Shown piece after piece: positions 8,833 to 16,997 of a stretch of DNA of 64,000 bases. A program made the translations under genes and the position numbers. This DNA comes from Blautia sp. SC05B48 (GTDB lineage Bacteria > Bacillota > Clostridia > Lachnospirales > Lachnospiraceae). The notes beneath the pieces are model-generated. The model made no database searches and was not told the DNA's origin. It saw nothing but the letters and a program-made list of their open reading frames with translations. How positions within the stretch are numbered: the first letter of the stretch is position 1; every line of letters starts with the position of its first letter. The stretch lies in assembly GCF_005848555.1 (NCBI RefSeq), contig NZ_CP040518.1, positions 2,293,001-2,357,000 on the forward strand, read 5' to 3'.

Positions 8833-9888
8833 TCATACCTCCATATGCTCGATGACAACTCCGTGGGCAATACCCGGAATACTGTCACCTTCGTTAAAGC
8901 TTACTTTGGAAAGAAGCGCTCCTGTTGGTACAAAAAGGATCCGCTTCCATTCTCCGGATACAATCTTCGGAAGGATATAGGAGGCAAGGACTACAGCAGA
9001 ACAGCCGCAGCCGCTTCCTCCTGCGTGAGTGTCCTGAGAAGGATCGTCATAGATCAGGATACCGCAGTCTTTATGAATGGGAGAAAGCCGGATATTTTGT
9101 TCCTCCAGAAGATCCAGGAGAATTTTCTGCCCGATGATTCCCAGATCACCAGTAAAGACGGCATCATAATCCGAAGGCGTCCGACCGAAATCCGAAAAGC
9201 TCCGTGCAATGGTATCACAGGCTGCAGGAGCCATACAGCCTCCCATGTTCATGGAATCTCTGAGACCGTAATCCATCACACGGCCGGCAGTAAGGCCGGT
9301 GATAGCAGCACAGCCTTTGCAGGAGCGCAGAGGTGCTTTTTCTCCGGGAGGAGATGTACTTAGGATACAGGCTCCGCTTCCGGTTACTGTCCAGGTGGCA
9401 GAAAACGGCCGCTGGTTCCCGTATCCCAGAGGAAAACGAAATTCTTTTTCCGCACTTGCGAAATGGCTGGAGGTGGCACATAAGACCCGTGTGCCGAATC
9501 CGGCGGTCAGAGCAAGGGAGCCGAGAGACAGCGCTTCCCCTATGGTAGAGCAGGCGCCGTAAAGTCCGTAAAAGGGAATTCCAAGTCCGGCGGAGCCGAA
9601 ACAGGTGGCTGCTGTCTGAGCGAGAAGATCTCCGGCGAACATCAGATGGATATCTTCGGAGCTCAGTTTGGCTTTGCTTATGGCATGAGTGGCAGTTTCT
9701 TTCTGCAGCGTGCTTTCCGCAGATTCCCAGGTGTCACAGCCAAACATGGGATCTTCACAGACCAGGTCAAAAAGATCTCCAAGAGGACCGTCCGCCTCTT
9801 TCTGACTGACGATGGATGCGGCGCTTTCGATATACAGAGGCTGTGAAAAGGCAATGCTGGCTGCGCCAAGTCTGAGATTTTTGCTCAT
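8833..9888 (-). CDS. spoVAD: Stage V sporulation protein AD
   Basis: A 351-residue thiolase-fold protein, the soluble SpoVA component that binds dipicolinic acid directly. Family features seen are the DTWESAES segment near the N-terminus, the GACSTIGEAL loop where thiolases hold their cysteine, and the C-terminal HAGGSGCGCSAVV and FVPTGALLS motifs. Its ATG at 9888 overlaps the spoVAC stop (ATGA) and has GGAGGTGATATC upstream, indicating translational coupling. The upstream in-frame ATG at 9993 lies within spoVAC and was not used. Confidence 0.93.
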   Translation of the reverse strand: MSKNLRLGAASIAFSQPLYIESAASIVSQKEADGPLGDLFDLVCEDPMFGCDTWESAESTLQKETATHAISKAKLSSEDIHLMFAGDLLAQTAATCFGSAGLGIPFYGLYGACSTIGEALSLGSLALTAGFGTRVLCATSSHFASAEKEFRFPLGYGNQRPFSATWTVTGSGACILSTSPPGEKAPLRSCKGCAAITGLTAGRVMDYGLRDSMNMGGCMAPAACDTIARSFSDFGRTPSDYDAVFTGDLGIIGQKILLDLLEEQNIRLSPIHKDCGILIYDDPSQDTHAGGSGCGCSAVVLASYILPKIVSGEWKRILFVPTGALLSKVSFNEGDSIPGIAHGVVIEHMEV

Positions 9889-10343
9889 GATATCACCTCC
9901 AGGATCTTCAGGATATAATAGATCACACCCAGTCCCCAGGCGCTTAAGATGCCGTAGAGGATCACAGGACCTGCAATAGTAAAGATCTTGCACCCTATGC
10001 CGAAAACCTGTCCTTCTGCCCGAAACTCAATGGCGGATGCGGCCACTGAGTTGGCAAACCCGGTAATGGGAACAAGACTTCCTGCACCGCCGAATTTGCC
10101 GATCCTGGGATAAATACCAAAGCCTGTGAGAATGACGCTTAAGAGAATGAGAAGGACAGAACACCAGGTTCTGGAATCAGAAGCATCTGCACCGAGAGCC
10201 TGCGCTGTGTTGACGATAACCTGTCCGAGAAGACAGATCAGTCCGCCTGTGAGAAAAGCTTTTGCCATATTCAGCGGCAGACTGTGGGTGGGAGTAAGCT
10301 GCTTGACATATTGTTCATATTTTTTTTCGTTGATATTTTGCAT
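9885..10343 (-). CDS. spoVAC: Stage V sporulation protein AC
   Basis: A 152-residue integral membrane protein with a soluble N-terminus (KYEQYVKQLTPTHSLPLN) and about four helices. The GGAGSLVPITGFANSVAA motif is characteristic of SpoVAC. In Bacillus SpoVAC is a mechanosensitive pore for dipicolinic acid release. I chose the ATG at 10343 with AAAGGA upstream rather than one 17 codons earlier inside spoVAB. Confidence 0.93.
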   Translation of the reverse strand: MQNINEKKYEQYVKQLTPTHSLPLNMAKAFLTGGLICLLGQVIVNTAQALGADASDSRTWCSVLLILLSVILTGFGIYPRIGKFGGAGSLVPITGFANSVAASAIEFRAEGQVFGIGCKIFTIAGPVILYGILSAWGLGVIYYILKILEVIS

Positions 10344-10384
10344 ATGGAAAATCCTTTCGTGAGATGGTAGAGTGACAGTAAGAA

Positions 10385-10801
10385 TTACATCCAACCCATG
10401 GCATAATAAAACAGGGAACCCAGGATTTTTCCGGCAGCAATGGAAATTATTACCGGAGAAAGCCCCTGAGAGAGCTTCAGCCGTCTGGCAAAGACGGGAA
10501 AGACTTTTGCGATCTCTGCCAGTGCAAGGATCCAGCCGCCCAGGAAAATTCCGAAAAATACTCCGCAGACAGCCAGGAAAAAAGGTCCCAGCGGAATTCT
10601 GATCGGAAACAGGGTGACGACGGTTCCGGCAACTGTTCCCAGAAGTGTCAGATCTTCATAAAGAAAAATCTGGTCAGCTGTATGCGTGATACCTGCATAG
10701 CGGGGAACAATGGAAAGGCCGATCAGCAGTCCGGAGACACCTCCTGCAACGATGATCCCGGCACAGAAACCGATAAAGCACAGAATCAGCTGTTGAAGCA
10801 T
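10385..10801 (-). CDS. spoVAB: Stage V sporulation protein AB
   Basis: A 138-residue hydrophobic protein with four predicted helices, matching SpoVAB in length and in its GGVSGLLIGLSIVPR and ILGSLFYYAMGWM segments. It belongs to the SpoVA dipicolinic-acid transport complex. The ATG at 10801 has AAGGAGG upstream. It is the first gene of the operon here, 27 bases downstream of a sigma-G-like promoter. Confidence 0.85.
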   Translation of the reverse strand: MLQQLILCFIGFCAGIIVAGGVSGLLIGLSIVPRYAGITHTADQIFLYEDLTLLGTVAGTVVTLFPIRIPLGPFFLAVCGVFFGIFLGGWILALAEIAKVFPVFARRLKLSQGLSPVIISIAAGKILGSLFYYAMGWM

Positions 10802-10833
10802 GGATAGAACCTCCTTGTAGGATTGTATGGGAA

Positions 10834-10863
10834 TAGTATGAGAAAATATAAATTTTTTATGCG
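10834..10863 (-). promoter_or_regulatory. Forespore sigma-G-type promoter of the spoVA operon
   Basis: On the minus strand a perfect CATACTA (10834-10840) is preceded, after 17 bases, by CGCATA (10858-10863). Sigma-G sites in Bacillus have about TGAATA, a 17-18 base spacer and CATACTA. Placement 33 bases before the spoVAB start fits forespore-specific expression. Confidence 0.75.
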
Positions 10864-10887
10864 AAAATCTTAAAAAACAAGAATATC

Positions 10888-10916
10888 TGTACATTTACGG
10901 ACAGAGATAGTATAAT
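10888..10916 (+). promoter_or_regulatory. Sigma-A promoter for tcdA
   Basis: TGTACA (10888-10893), a 17-base spacer and a perfect TATAAT (10911-10916) face away from the spoVA promoter in the same 190-base gap. Confidence 0.7.
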
Positions 10917-10992
10917 AAAAAGGAATATGGACAGCGGCGGACAGGCGCTGTCTTTCTCAATCAAAAGAAAAAACAGTGTCAGGAGGACGGAT

Positions 10993-11724
10993 ATGCAGGA
11001 TGCTTTTTCACGTATGGAATTGCTCGTTGGAAATACAGGTGTAAAAAAACTCAGCAGGGCGAAAATTGCAGTATTCGGTCTTGGCGGAGCTGGATCACAG
11101 GTGGCAGAGTCACTTGCGCGCTGTGGTGTGGGGAGTCTGACACTGATCGATCATGAAAAGATCACATTGACGAATATCGGAAGCCAGGTGCTGGCACTTC
11201 ATTCTACTCTGGGGATGAGCAAGGTAGAGGCGGCCAAGAAGAGAATCCGGGATATTGATGAGAATATTTTGGTGCATACCTACGAAACCTTTTATAATGA
11301 GGAGACTGCGGGAATGTTTGAGCTGCGTTCCTTTGATTATATTGTGGATACAATGGGAACACTGTCGTCAAAACTGCTTCTGATCAGCAGAGCAAGGGAA
11401 GGACGTGTGCCTGTGATCTCCTGCCTGGACATCGGGGATAAGATAGACCCGTCCAGACTTGAGATTGCGGATATCAGCAGAACCACGGCATGTCCGGCAG
11501 CCAGGATCATAAAAAAAGAACTGCGTAAACAGGGAATACGTAAACTCAAAGTACTGTATTCCAGAGAACAACCGGCAAAAGAAAAGCTTTTCAGACGGAG
11601 CAGAACTATGGTGAAGAAGCCTGCCAAAGGAAATATTTCCTTTGTGACAGGGACTGCGGGATATCTGCTGGCGGGAGAAGTTGTGCGGGATATACTGTCA
11701 GCCGGAAACATTTCACACAGCTGA
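10993..11724 (+). CDS. tcdA: tRNA threonylcarbamoyladenosine dehydratase (ThiF/E1-like)
   Basis: A 243-residue E1-like ATP-dependent enzyme of the TcdA/CsdL group, which cyclises t6A at tRNA position 37 to ct6A. The nucleotide-binding motif GLGGAGSQVAESLARCGVG lies near residues 29-47, followed by the LIDHEKITLTNIGSQ segment. ARIIKKELRKQGI is typical of TcdA rather than of MoeB or ThiF, and no thiamine or molybdopterin genes are nearby. The ATG at 10993 has GGAGG 7 bases upstream, so the longer in-frame reading from 10927 was not used. Confidence 0.85.
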   Translation: MQDAFSRMELLVGNTGVKKLSRAKIAVFGLGGAGSQVAESLARCGVGSLTLIDHEKITLTNIGSQVLALHSTLGMSKVEAAKKRIRDIDENILVHTYETFYNEETAGMFELRSFDYIVDTMGTLSSKLLLISRAREGRVPVISCLDIGDKIDPSRLEIADISRTTACPAARIIKKELRKQGIRKLKVLYSREQPAKEKLFRRSRTMVKKPAKGNISFVTGTAGYLLAGEVVRDILSAGNISHS

Positions 11725-11841
11725 CAGCAAATGAGAAATTGAGCGCAGATCACGGACAGATCCAGTTCATGAGCATGAGTCAAGGCGGAACAGTAATGTC
11801 TGCTTTACAGAAATAAAACAGAAAGACTGAGGAAACAAAAA

Positions 11842-12759
11842 GTGAATTCAGAAATCATAAAAAAGTTCTGCGATCTTCTTGGAGAAGAACGCGTTTTTAC
11901 AGGCGAAGCAATGAGCCGTCATACAACTTTTAAGATCGGAGGTCCGGCGGATTATTTTCTGATGCCGGATAAAGGCACAGATGTGGGACGTATCGTAAAA
12001 ATCTGTAAAGAAAGTGCAATCCCTTATTTTATCCTCGGAAACGGAAGTAATCTTCTGGTAGGAGACGGCGGTTACCGTGGCGCGGTTATCCAGATCTACA
12101 AAAATATGTCTGCCGTTACCGTAGAAGGAACAGAGATCACCGTACAGGCAGGTGCGCTGCTTTCATCGGTGGCAGCAGCAGCAAAAAATGCAGCTCTTAC
12201 AGGCTTTGAGTTTGCAGGCGGGATCCCGGGAACTATGGGCGGTGCGGTCGTGATGAATGCAGGTGCCTATGGCGGCGAGATGAAGGATGTTCTCACAGAG
12301 GTAACTGTGATGGATGAGGAGGGAGAGATCATTACCCTTCCGGCAGATAAACTGGAACTGGGATATCGTACCAGCATCATTAAAACCGCAGGTTATATCG
12401 TGCTGGAAGCAAAGCTGCAGCTGAAGAAGGGAAATCCGGAAGTGATCCGTGAGACCATGAAAGATCTGACGATCCGTCGTACCACCAAACAGCCGTTGGA
12501 GTATCCCAGTGCTGGAAGTACCTTTAAGAGACCGGAAGGATATTTTGCAGGTAAGCTGATCATGGACAGCGGTCTTGCTGGATATCAGGTAGGCGGTGCA
12601 CAGGTTTCTGAGAAACACTGTGGCTTTGTGATCAATGCAGGCGGTGCAACTGCAAGGGATGTCCGCACGCTGATGGATAATGTCAGGGATATCGTTTATA
12701 AGAAATATGGAGTTACGCTGGAACCGGAGGTGAAGTTCCTGGGTGATTTTGAAGCCTGA
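11842..12759 (+). CDS. murB: UDP-N-acetylenolpyruvoylglucosamine reductase
   Basis: A 305-residue FAD enzyme that reduces UDP-GlcNAc-enolpyruvate to UDP-MurNAc with NADPH in peptidoglycan precursor synthesis. The FAD-binding region has TTFKIGGPADYF, GNGSNLLVGDGG and GIPGTMGGAVVMNAGAYGGE. The active-site serine region YPSAGSTFKRP and the final EPEVKFLG glutamate motif are intact. The start is a GTG with a weak GAGGAAA site. It precedes rapZ and whiA, a common Firmicute arrangement. Confidence 0.96.
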   Translation: MNSEIIKKFCDLLGEERVFTGEAMSRHTTFKIGGPADYFLMPDKGTDVGRIVKICKESAIPYFILGNGSNLLVGDGGYRGAVIQIYKNMSAVTVEGTEITVQAGALLSSVAAAAKNAALTGFEFAGGIPGTMGGAVVMNAGAYGGEMKDVLTEVTVMDEEGEIITLPADKLELGYRTSIIKTAGYIVLEAKLQLKKGNPEVIRETMKDLTIRRTTKQPLEYPSAGSTFKRPEGYFAGKLIMDSGLAGYQVGGAQVSEKHCGFVINAGGATARDVRTLMDNVRDIVYKKYGVTLEPEVKFLGDFEA

Positions 12760-12907
12760 TTACCATTTCTGGTACATCGTTTTCAAAATAATTATACCAC
12801 GTACTTGTCTGTGAATCCGATTGCTGTAGGATACGAAACAGAGGGAACAGGAATGCGTATATACGCTTTACAGATAACGGAAGAAGAAATGGAAAGGAAG
12901 AGAGACT

Positions 12908-13786
12908 ATGCGTTTTGTAATCGTTACAGGAGTGTCAGGAGCAGGAAAAACAGCTGCACTTAAAATGTTGGAGGATATGGGATATTTCTGCGTGGATAAT
13001 CTTCCAATTCAGCTTCTGGAAAAATTTGCTTCTCTTCTTCCTGAGATGCAGAGTGAAAATGTCAGAAATGTGGCTCTGGGGATCGATGCCAGAAGCGGAA
13101 GTGCCCTTGATGAACTGGAAGTAGTTCTGGACCGTATGAAGCAGACAGGGTATGACTACGAGATCCTGTTTATGGATGCTGAGGATTCTGTCCTTGTAAA
13201 ACGCTATAAAGAATCCAGAAGAAGCCACCCGCTGGCAAGAACAGGGAGAGTGGATGAGGGAATCCGCCTGGAACGTGAGAAAACAAAATTTCTCCGGAAA
13301 CGTGCGGATTATATCATTGATACCAGCCATCTGCTTACCAGGGAGCTTCGTCAGGAAATCGAAAAGATCTTTGTTGATGACAGAGAGTTCAGCAATATCA
13401 TGATCTCTGTGCTTTCCTTCGGCTTTAAGTATGGAATCCCGGCAGATGCAGATCTTGTGTTTGATGTCCGATTTCTTCCCAATCCCTATTATGTGGATGA
13501 GTTGCGTCCTCTGACAGGCCTTGACGATGAAGTGTTCAATTATGTGATGGCCAGTGATACGGCGAAAGCCTTCGCGGACAAACTGGAGGATATGATCCGC
13601 TTTCTGATCCCTAACTACATTAAAGAAGGGAAAACAAGCCTTGTGATCGGTATCGGATGTACAGGGGGAAAACATCGCTCCGTTACTATTGCCAGAGAAC
13701 TTTTTTCCAGGCTTGCCAAATCGGATGAATATGGTATCCGCCTGGAGCACAGGGATGCGGAGAAGGACAGACTTCTGAAAAAATAA
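12908..13786 (+). CDS. rapZ: RapZ/YvcJ nucleotide-binding protein
   Basis: A 292-residue P-loop protein with Walker A GVSGAGKT at residues 8-15 and a conserved C-terminal domain (GIGCTGGKHRSVTIAREL). Relatives are the RNase adapter RapZ of Escherichia coli and YvcJ of Bacillus, a nucleotide-binding protein linked to competence and to cell-wall precursor control. In many Firmicutes yvcK lies between this gene and whiA. Here only 48 bases separate them, so yvcK is absent from the cluster. It is preceded by a 148-base gap that shares two short blocks with the gap before murB. Confidence 0.93.
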   Translation: MRFVIVTGVSGAGKTAALKMLEDMGYFCVDNLPIQLLEKFASLLPEMQSENVRNVALGIDARSGSALDELEVVLDRMKQTGYDYEILFMDAEDSVLVKRYKESRRSHPLARTGRVDEGIRLEREKTKFLRKRADYIIDTSHLLTRELRQEIEKIFVDDREFSNIMISVLSFGFKYGIPADADLVFDVRFLPNPYYVDELRPLTGLDDEVFNYVMASDTAKAFADKLEDMIRFLIPNYIKEGKTSLVIGIGCTGGKHRSVTIARELFSRLAKSDEYGIRLEHRDAEKDRLLKK

Positions 13787-13834
13787 CTGCCGTGATGAAA
13801 AGTATGGCAGGGAAACAGTAAAAGAGGGTTCGGG

Positions 13835-14791
13835 ATGTCATTTTCAGGAAAAGTCAAAGAGGAACTTGCAGGACAGCTTAGTCTGGCAAGGCACTGTCAG
13901 GTGGCAGAACTGGCGGCACTGCTCTGTGGCTGTGGCCGTGTGGAAAAAATGTCGGATGGAAACAGGAAACTGTGGATCCAGACAGAAAATGAAGCAGTTG
14001 CAAGAAAAAGCTTTACATTATTGCGAAAAACCTTTAATATAGAGACAGCGATTGTTATCCGGGAAGGGTCTCATCTCAAACGGGGTAAGGTATATCTTGT
14101 TGAGGTTGCTGATCCTGTCAGAACAGAGGAAGTACTGCAGGGGACGAAGCTTTCTGTGGATAACGAAACCGGTTTACTTGAAATGGATAATTCGCTTGTG
14201 GTTCAGATGAACTGTTGCAAGCGGGCATTTATTCGCGGCACTTTTTTGTCGTCCGGTTCGATCAGTGATCCAGAGAAAGGATATCATTTTGAGATCGTGT
14301 GTCCGGACAGCAGGAAAGCAGAACAATTACAGGGGATTATCCGCAGCTTTCACGTAGAAGCTAAAATTGTGGTGCGCAAGAAATCATATGTGGTCTATGT
14401 GAAGGAGGGCGCACAGATCGTTGACATGCTGGCAGTCATGGAGGCGAATGTAGCACTGATGGATCTGGAGAACATCCGGATACTTAAGGAAATGCGTAAC
14501 ACGGTAAACCGTAAGGTGAACTGTGAGGCTGCGAATATCAATAAAACGGTAAATGCGGCAGTGAGACAGGTGGAAGATATACAGCTGATCAGCAGAACTA
14601 TTGGCTTTGAGAGCTTGAGCGATGGACTGGCACAGATAGCCAGGCTGAGACTGCAGTATCCGGATGCTACACTGAAAGAATTAGGTATGATGTTGAATCC
14701 GCAGGTGGGCAAATCAGGTGTGAATCACCGGCTTCGCAAGCTGAGTGAGATCGCAGATGAGCTGCGGGAGAACAAGGAGGAGCTATTATGA
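13835..14791 (+). CDS. whiA: DNA-binding protein WhiA
   Basis: A 318-residue WhiA protein with an N-terminal domain (SFSGKVKEEL), a LAGLIDADG-like homing-endonuclease fold in the centre (KRAFIRGTFLSSGSIS) and a C-terminal helix-turn-helix (LKELGMMLNPQVGKSGVNHRL). The linker NCEAANINKTVNAA is diagnostic. In Firmicutes WhiA influences cell division and chromosome segregation. The stop overlaps the ATG of the next gene (ATGA), so the HPr-like protein is translationally coupled. Confidence 0.96.
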   Translation: MSFSGKVKEELAGQLSLARHCQVAELAALLCGCGRVEKMSDGNRKLWIQTENEAVARKSFTLLRKTFNIETAIVIREGSHLKRGKVYLVEVADPVRTEEVLQGTKLSVDNETGLLEMDNSLVVQMNCCKRAFIRGTFLSSGSISDPEKGYHFEIVCPDSRKAEQLQGIIRSFHVEAKIVVRKKSYVVYVKEGAQIVDMLAVMEANVALMDLENIRILKEMRNTVNRKVNCEAANINKTVNAAVRQVEDIQLISRTIGFESLSDGLAQIARLRLQYPDATLKELGMMLNPQVGKSGVNHRLRKLSEIADELRENKEELL

Positions 14792-15042
14792 TTAAAAAAC
14801 CAATCACTATCAACTTATCCACTGGACTGGAGGCAAGACCTGTAGCACAGCTTGTTCAGGTGGCAAGCCAGTTTAACAGTGAAATTTATGTTGAGATTGG
14901 CAAAAAAAGAGTCAATGCAAAGAGTATTATGGGAATGATGACCCTGGGACTTGACGCTGGAGAAGAGATTACACTGTCTGCCAATGGTGATGATGAGAAT
15001 GCAGCGATGGAGAGCATTGAACAGTATTTAAGCAACCAGTAA
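14788..15042 (+). CDS. Crh-like HPr-family protein with Glu at position 15
   Basis: An 84-residue HPr fold. In sugar-transporting HPr the motif is G-L-H15-A-R-P; here it is G13-L-E15-A-R-P, so the PTS phospho-histidine is replaced by glutamate. The regulatory serine is kept (K45-S46-I-M-G). In Bacillus subtilis crh, an HPr paralogue with Gln15 that serves only in catabolite repression through Ser46-P, also lies directly after whiA (yvcL). The synteny and residues together suggest a Crh-type regulator that cannot take part in sugar phosphotransfer. Whether it partners with CcpA here is inference. Confidence 0.88.
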   Translation: MIKKPITINLSTGLEARPVAQLVQVASQFNSEIYVEIGKKRVNAKSIMGMMTLGLDAGEEITLSANGDDENAAMESIEQYLSNQ

Positions 15043-15060
15043 TCAGTTGGGACAGAGCAG

Positions 15061-15144
15061 TCCGCAGAAAAGGTAGAGTTCTGCGGATGTGGAATATAAA
15101 GGGATACAGAAGGAAAGGAAGACCGATTCCCGCTGTATCCCTTT
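15061..15144 (+). other. Two hairpins in the leader of the next gene
   Basis: A 9-bp hairpin (TCCGCAGAA 15061-15069 with TTCTGCGGA 15079-15087) is followed by a 12-bp perfect stem (15098-15109 with 15133-15144) around a 23-base loop. Neither is followed by a T-run, so they are not simple terminators. Confidence 0.5.
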
Positions 15145-15186
15145 CCGCTTCAAAGCACCTACAAATATGAAAGAGGAAGATTACCT

Positions 15187-16266
15187 ATGTCAAAAGTATT
15201 GAAATTTATCGTACATTTTGTTGTGATATGCACACTGATCTGTGTACTGGGACTTGTTCTTCCGCCGTTCTTCGGGGTGAGAACAGTGATCGTGGATAAA
15301 TCCGATAAGGCAACGAACCTCCCGGTCGGATCTGTTACATATGCGATTCCGGAGAAGAGTTCTGCGATCAGCGCAGGTACTCCGATACTTGTACAGAAAG
15401 ATTCCGAGACATATAAATATACGATCACCAATCTCGATGCTTCCAAGGGAACCGGAACAGTAACAGATCAGTCCGTTTCCGGAGGAAAGACTTTTACCAT
15501 TAAGGTTGGAGATTATGTTCCGAAAGTTGTAGTTACCATTGGCTATGTGGGATATCTTATGGTGGCTACAGAAAGTATTGAAGGTCTGATCATTCTTGGT
15601 CTGATCGTATTGTTCCTGATCATCCTGTACGTGATCGCAGAGCTCTGGAAGAAAGAGCCGGATGATATTGAGGAAGATGTGAATGATCCGGAACCGGGTT
15701 ATGTGAAGTCCAGGAAAGAACTGAAGCAGGAAGAAAAAGCACGTGCCAGAAGAATGAAGGAAGAAGAAAAAGAGATCATTCAGGAAGAAAAGGCACGAAA
15801 ACACAAAAATAAAAAAGCAGATAAGCGTAAGGTTCGCACAGGCGGTTTCGTAGATGAGATCGATGAAGAGGATGTTACAGACTATTCGGAGAATGGAAAG
15901 AAGGCTGCTATACAGCAGACTGCACAGACTGCCGCAAGCGAAGCTCATGCGGAACTTAAGAAAGAGATTGCAGCAGCCACTTCGGAAGAAGCAGATATGC
16001 TTTCCAGACTGGAAATGGCAGAACGTACGGTTGAAGAAAACAGAAAGCCGCACCCGGCCGGAAAGGTTGAAGAGGTTCCGGAAGAGGAAGAAGAACCGGT
16101 TACCATTGGAAGCCTTGCGATGCCGTCTTATTCCGCAGCGCAGCTTGCAAGCCGTGTAAAGAAGGCCGGTGATGCACCGGATATCGTTAAGGATGACATT
16201 ACGAAGGTTACATTGTTTGATTACTCGGATATCATCAGTGGCGATGTGGACGATATGGAAGAATAA
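15187..16266 (+). CDS. SipW-like membrane protein lacking the signal peptidase catalytic motifs
   Basis: A 359-residue protein. An N-terminal helix (about 6-26) leads to an extracytoplasmic beta domain with LPVGSVTYA (45-53) and a VGDYVP...IGYVGYL segment, ending in a second helix (about 132-153). This is the architecture of archaeal/SipW-type signal peptidase I. However, the GSMxP serine motif and the TxTHR histidine motif are not recognisable (DKSDKATN and TYKYT stand in their place), so it is probably catalytically dead. A long cytoplasmic tail (about 155-359) is highly charged, with Lys/Glu-rich coiled-coil potential. The function is unknown; it might be a scaffold or sensor. It has its own leader and terminator. 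Confidence 0.7.
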   Translation: MSKVLKFIVHFVVICTLICVLGLVLPPFFGVRTVIVDKSDKATNLPVGSVTYAIPEKSSAISAGTPILVQKDSETYKYTITNLDASKGTGTVTDQSVSGGKTFTIKVGDYVPKVVVTIGYVGYLMVATESIEGLIILGLIVLFLIILYVIAELWKKEPDDIEEDVNDPEPGYVKSRKELKQEEKARARRMKEEEKEIIQEEKARKHKNKKADKRKVRTGGFVDEIDEEDVTDYSENGKKAAIQQTAQTAASEAHAELKKEIAAATSEEADMLSRLEMAERTVEENRKPHPAGKVEEVPEEEEEPVTIGSLAMPSYSAAQLASRVKKAGDAPDIVKDDITKVTLFDYSDIISGDVDDMEE

Positions 16267-16285
16267 AATAAGTACCTATTATATA

Positions 16286-16326
16286 AGAAGAAAATGGTTC
16301 AGAAATGAGCCATTTTCTTCTTTTTT
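16286..16326 (+). terminator. Intrinsic terminator before the S10 operon
   Basis: A 15-bp stem (16286-16300 with 16307-16321), a 6-base loop and a T-run insulate the ribosomal operon from the upstream gene. Confidence 0.9.
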
Positions 16327-16356
16327 AAAAAAAATCAAAAAAATTAAAAAAAAGGC

Positions 16357-16385
16357 TTGCATTCTGAAGAATCATCGTATATACT
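16357..16385 (+). promoter_or_regulatory. Promoter of the S10 ribosomal operon
   Basis: TTGCAT (16357-16362), a 17-base spacer and TATACT (16380-16385). The same TTGCAT -35 recurs before rpmJ and ftsE. Confidence 0.8.
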
Positions 16386-16397
16386 AATCCTTGCTGT

Positions 16398-16594
16398 GAC
16401 ATTGATAGCTATGAAGCGCGAGGTTGCTGCCACACTGGCAGGTTTTCCGTGGAGCGAATGTCAAGTTAGGAAACTGACGACAAGTCACTGTACAAAGTTC
16501 AATAACCATCTTGGGATGGGCGTGTGTGTAAATATACCATGACACACACGGAGATGTGTACAGTCGCCGCTTGTCGTACTGCTATATAAGTACG
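16398..16594 (+). promoter_or_regulatory. Structured mRNA leader of the S10 operon
   Basis: About 230 untranslated bases fold into several helices: GACATT/AATGTC (16398-16403, 16457-16462) enclosing CTGCC/GGCAG (16427-16431, 16437-16441). A long-range pair ACGACAAG/CTTGTCGT (16477-16484, 16570-16577) and ACTGTAC/GTACAGT (16487-16493, 16558-16564) enclose CCATC/GATGG and a 9-bp hairpin (16521-16529, 16542-16550). A last hairpin, CGTACT/AGTACG (16575-16580, 16589-16594), overlaps one strand of the long-range pair, so the two cannot both form fully just before the ribosome binding site. In other bacteria L4 or another r-protein autoregulates this operon through its leader; the ligand here is not known. 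Confidence 0.65.
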
Positions 16595-16614
16595 AATAGG
16601 AGGAGACTTTTTTT

Positions 16615-16932
16615 ATGGCAAATCAGGTAATGAGAATCACATTAAAGGCATATGATCATCAGCTCGTTGATGCATCTGCAGCAAAGATCATCGAGACAGT
16701 AAAGAAGAACGGAGCAATGGTAAGTGGACCGGTTCCGCTTCCTACTAAGAAAGAGGTTGTTACAATCTTAAGAGCTGTTCACAAATACAAAGATTCCAGA
16801 GAGCAGTTTGAGCAGAGAACACATAAGAGACTTATCGATATCCTGACACCAACTCAGAAAACAGTAGATGCACTTTCCAGACTGGAAATGCCGGCTGGTG
16901 TTCACATCGATATCAAGATGAAAAACCGCTAA
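16615..16932 (+). CDS. rpsJ: Ribosomal protein S10
   Basis: A 105-residue S10 (uS10), a 30S head protein that also acts as NusE in antitermination. The family signatures [16 protein letters not shown] and [17 protein letters not shown] are intact, and the length is normal. It is the first gene of the S10 operon, with GGAGGAG upstream of the ATG, and follows the structured leader directly. Confidence 0.98.
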   Translation: MANQVMRITLKAYDHQLVDASAAKIIETVKKNGAMVSGPVPLPTKKEVVTILRAVHKYKDSREQFEQRTHKRLIDILTPTQKTVDALSRLEMPAGVHIDIKMKNR

Positions 16933-16997
16933 TAATGTCATTTGACATTAACTATATGATTACCGAATGGTAATCCGCTATAAGGAGGAAGAAAGAA

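Noticed and set aside
12935-13750. A 271-residue open frame antisense to rapZ
   Set aside because: No ribosome binding site or family match; the rapZ frame on the other strand is fully conserved.
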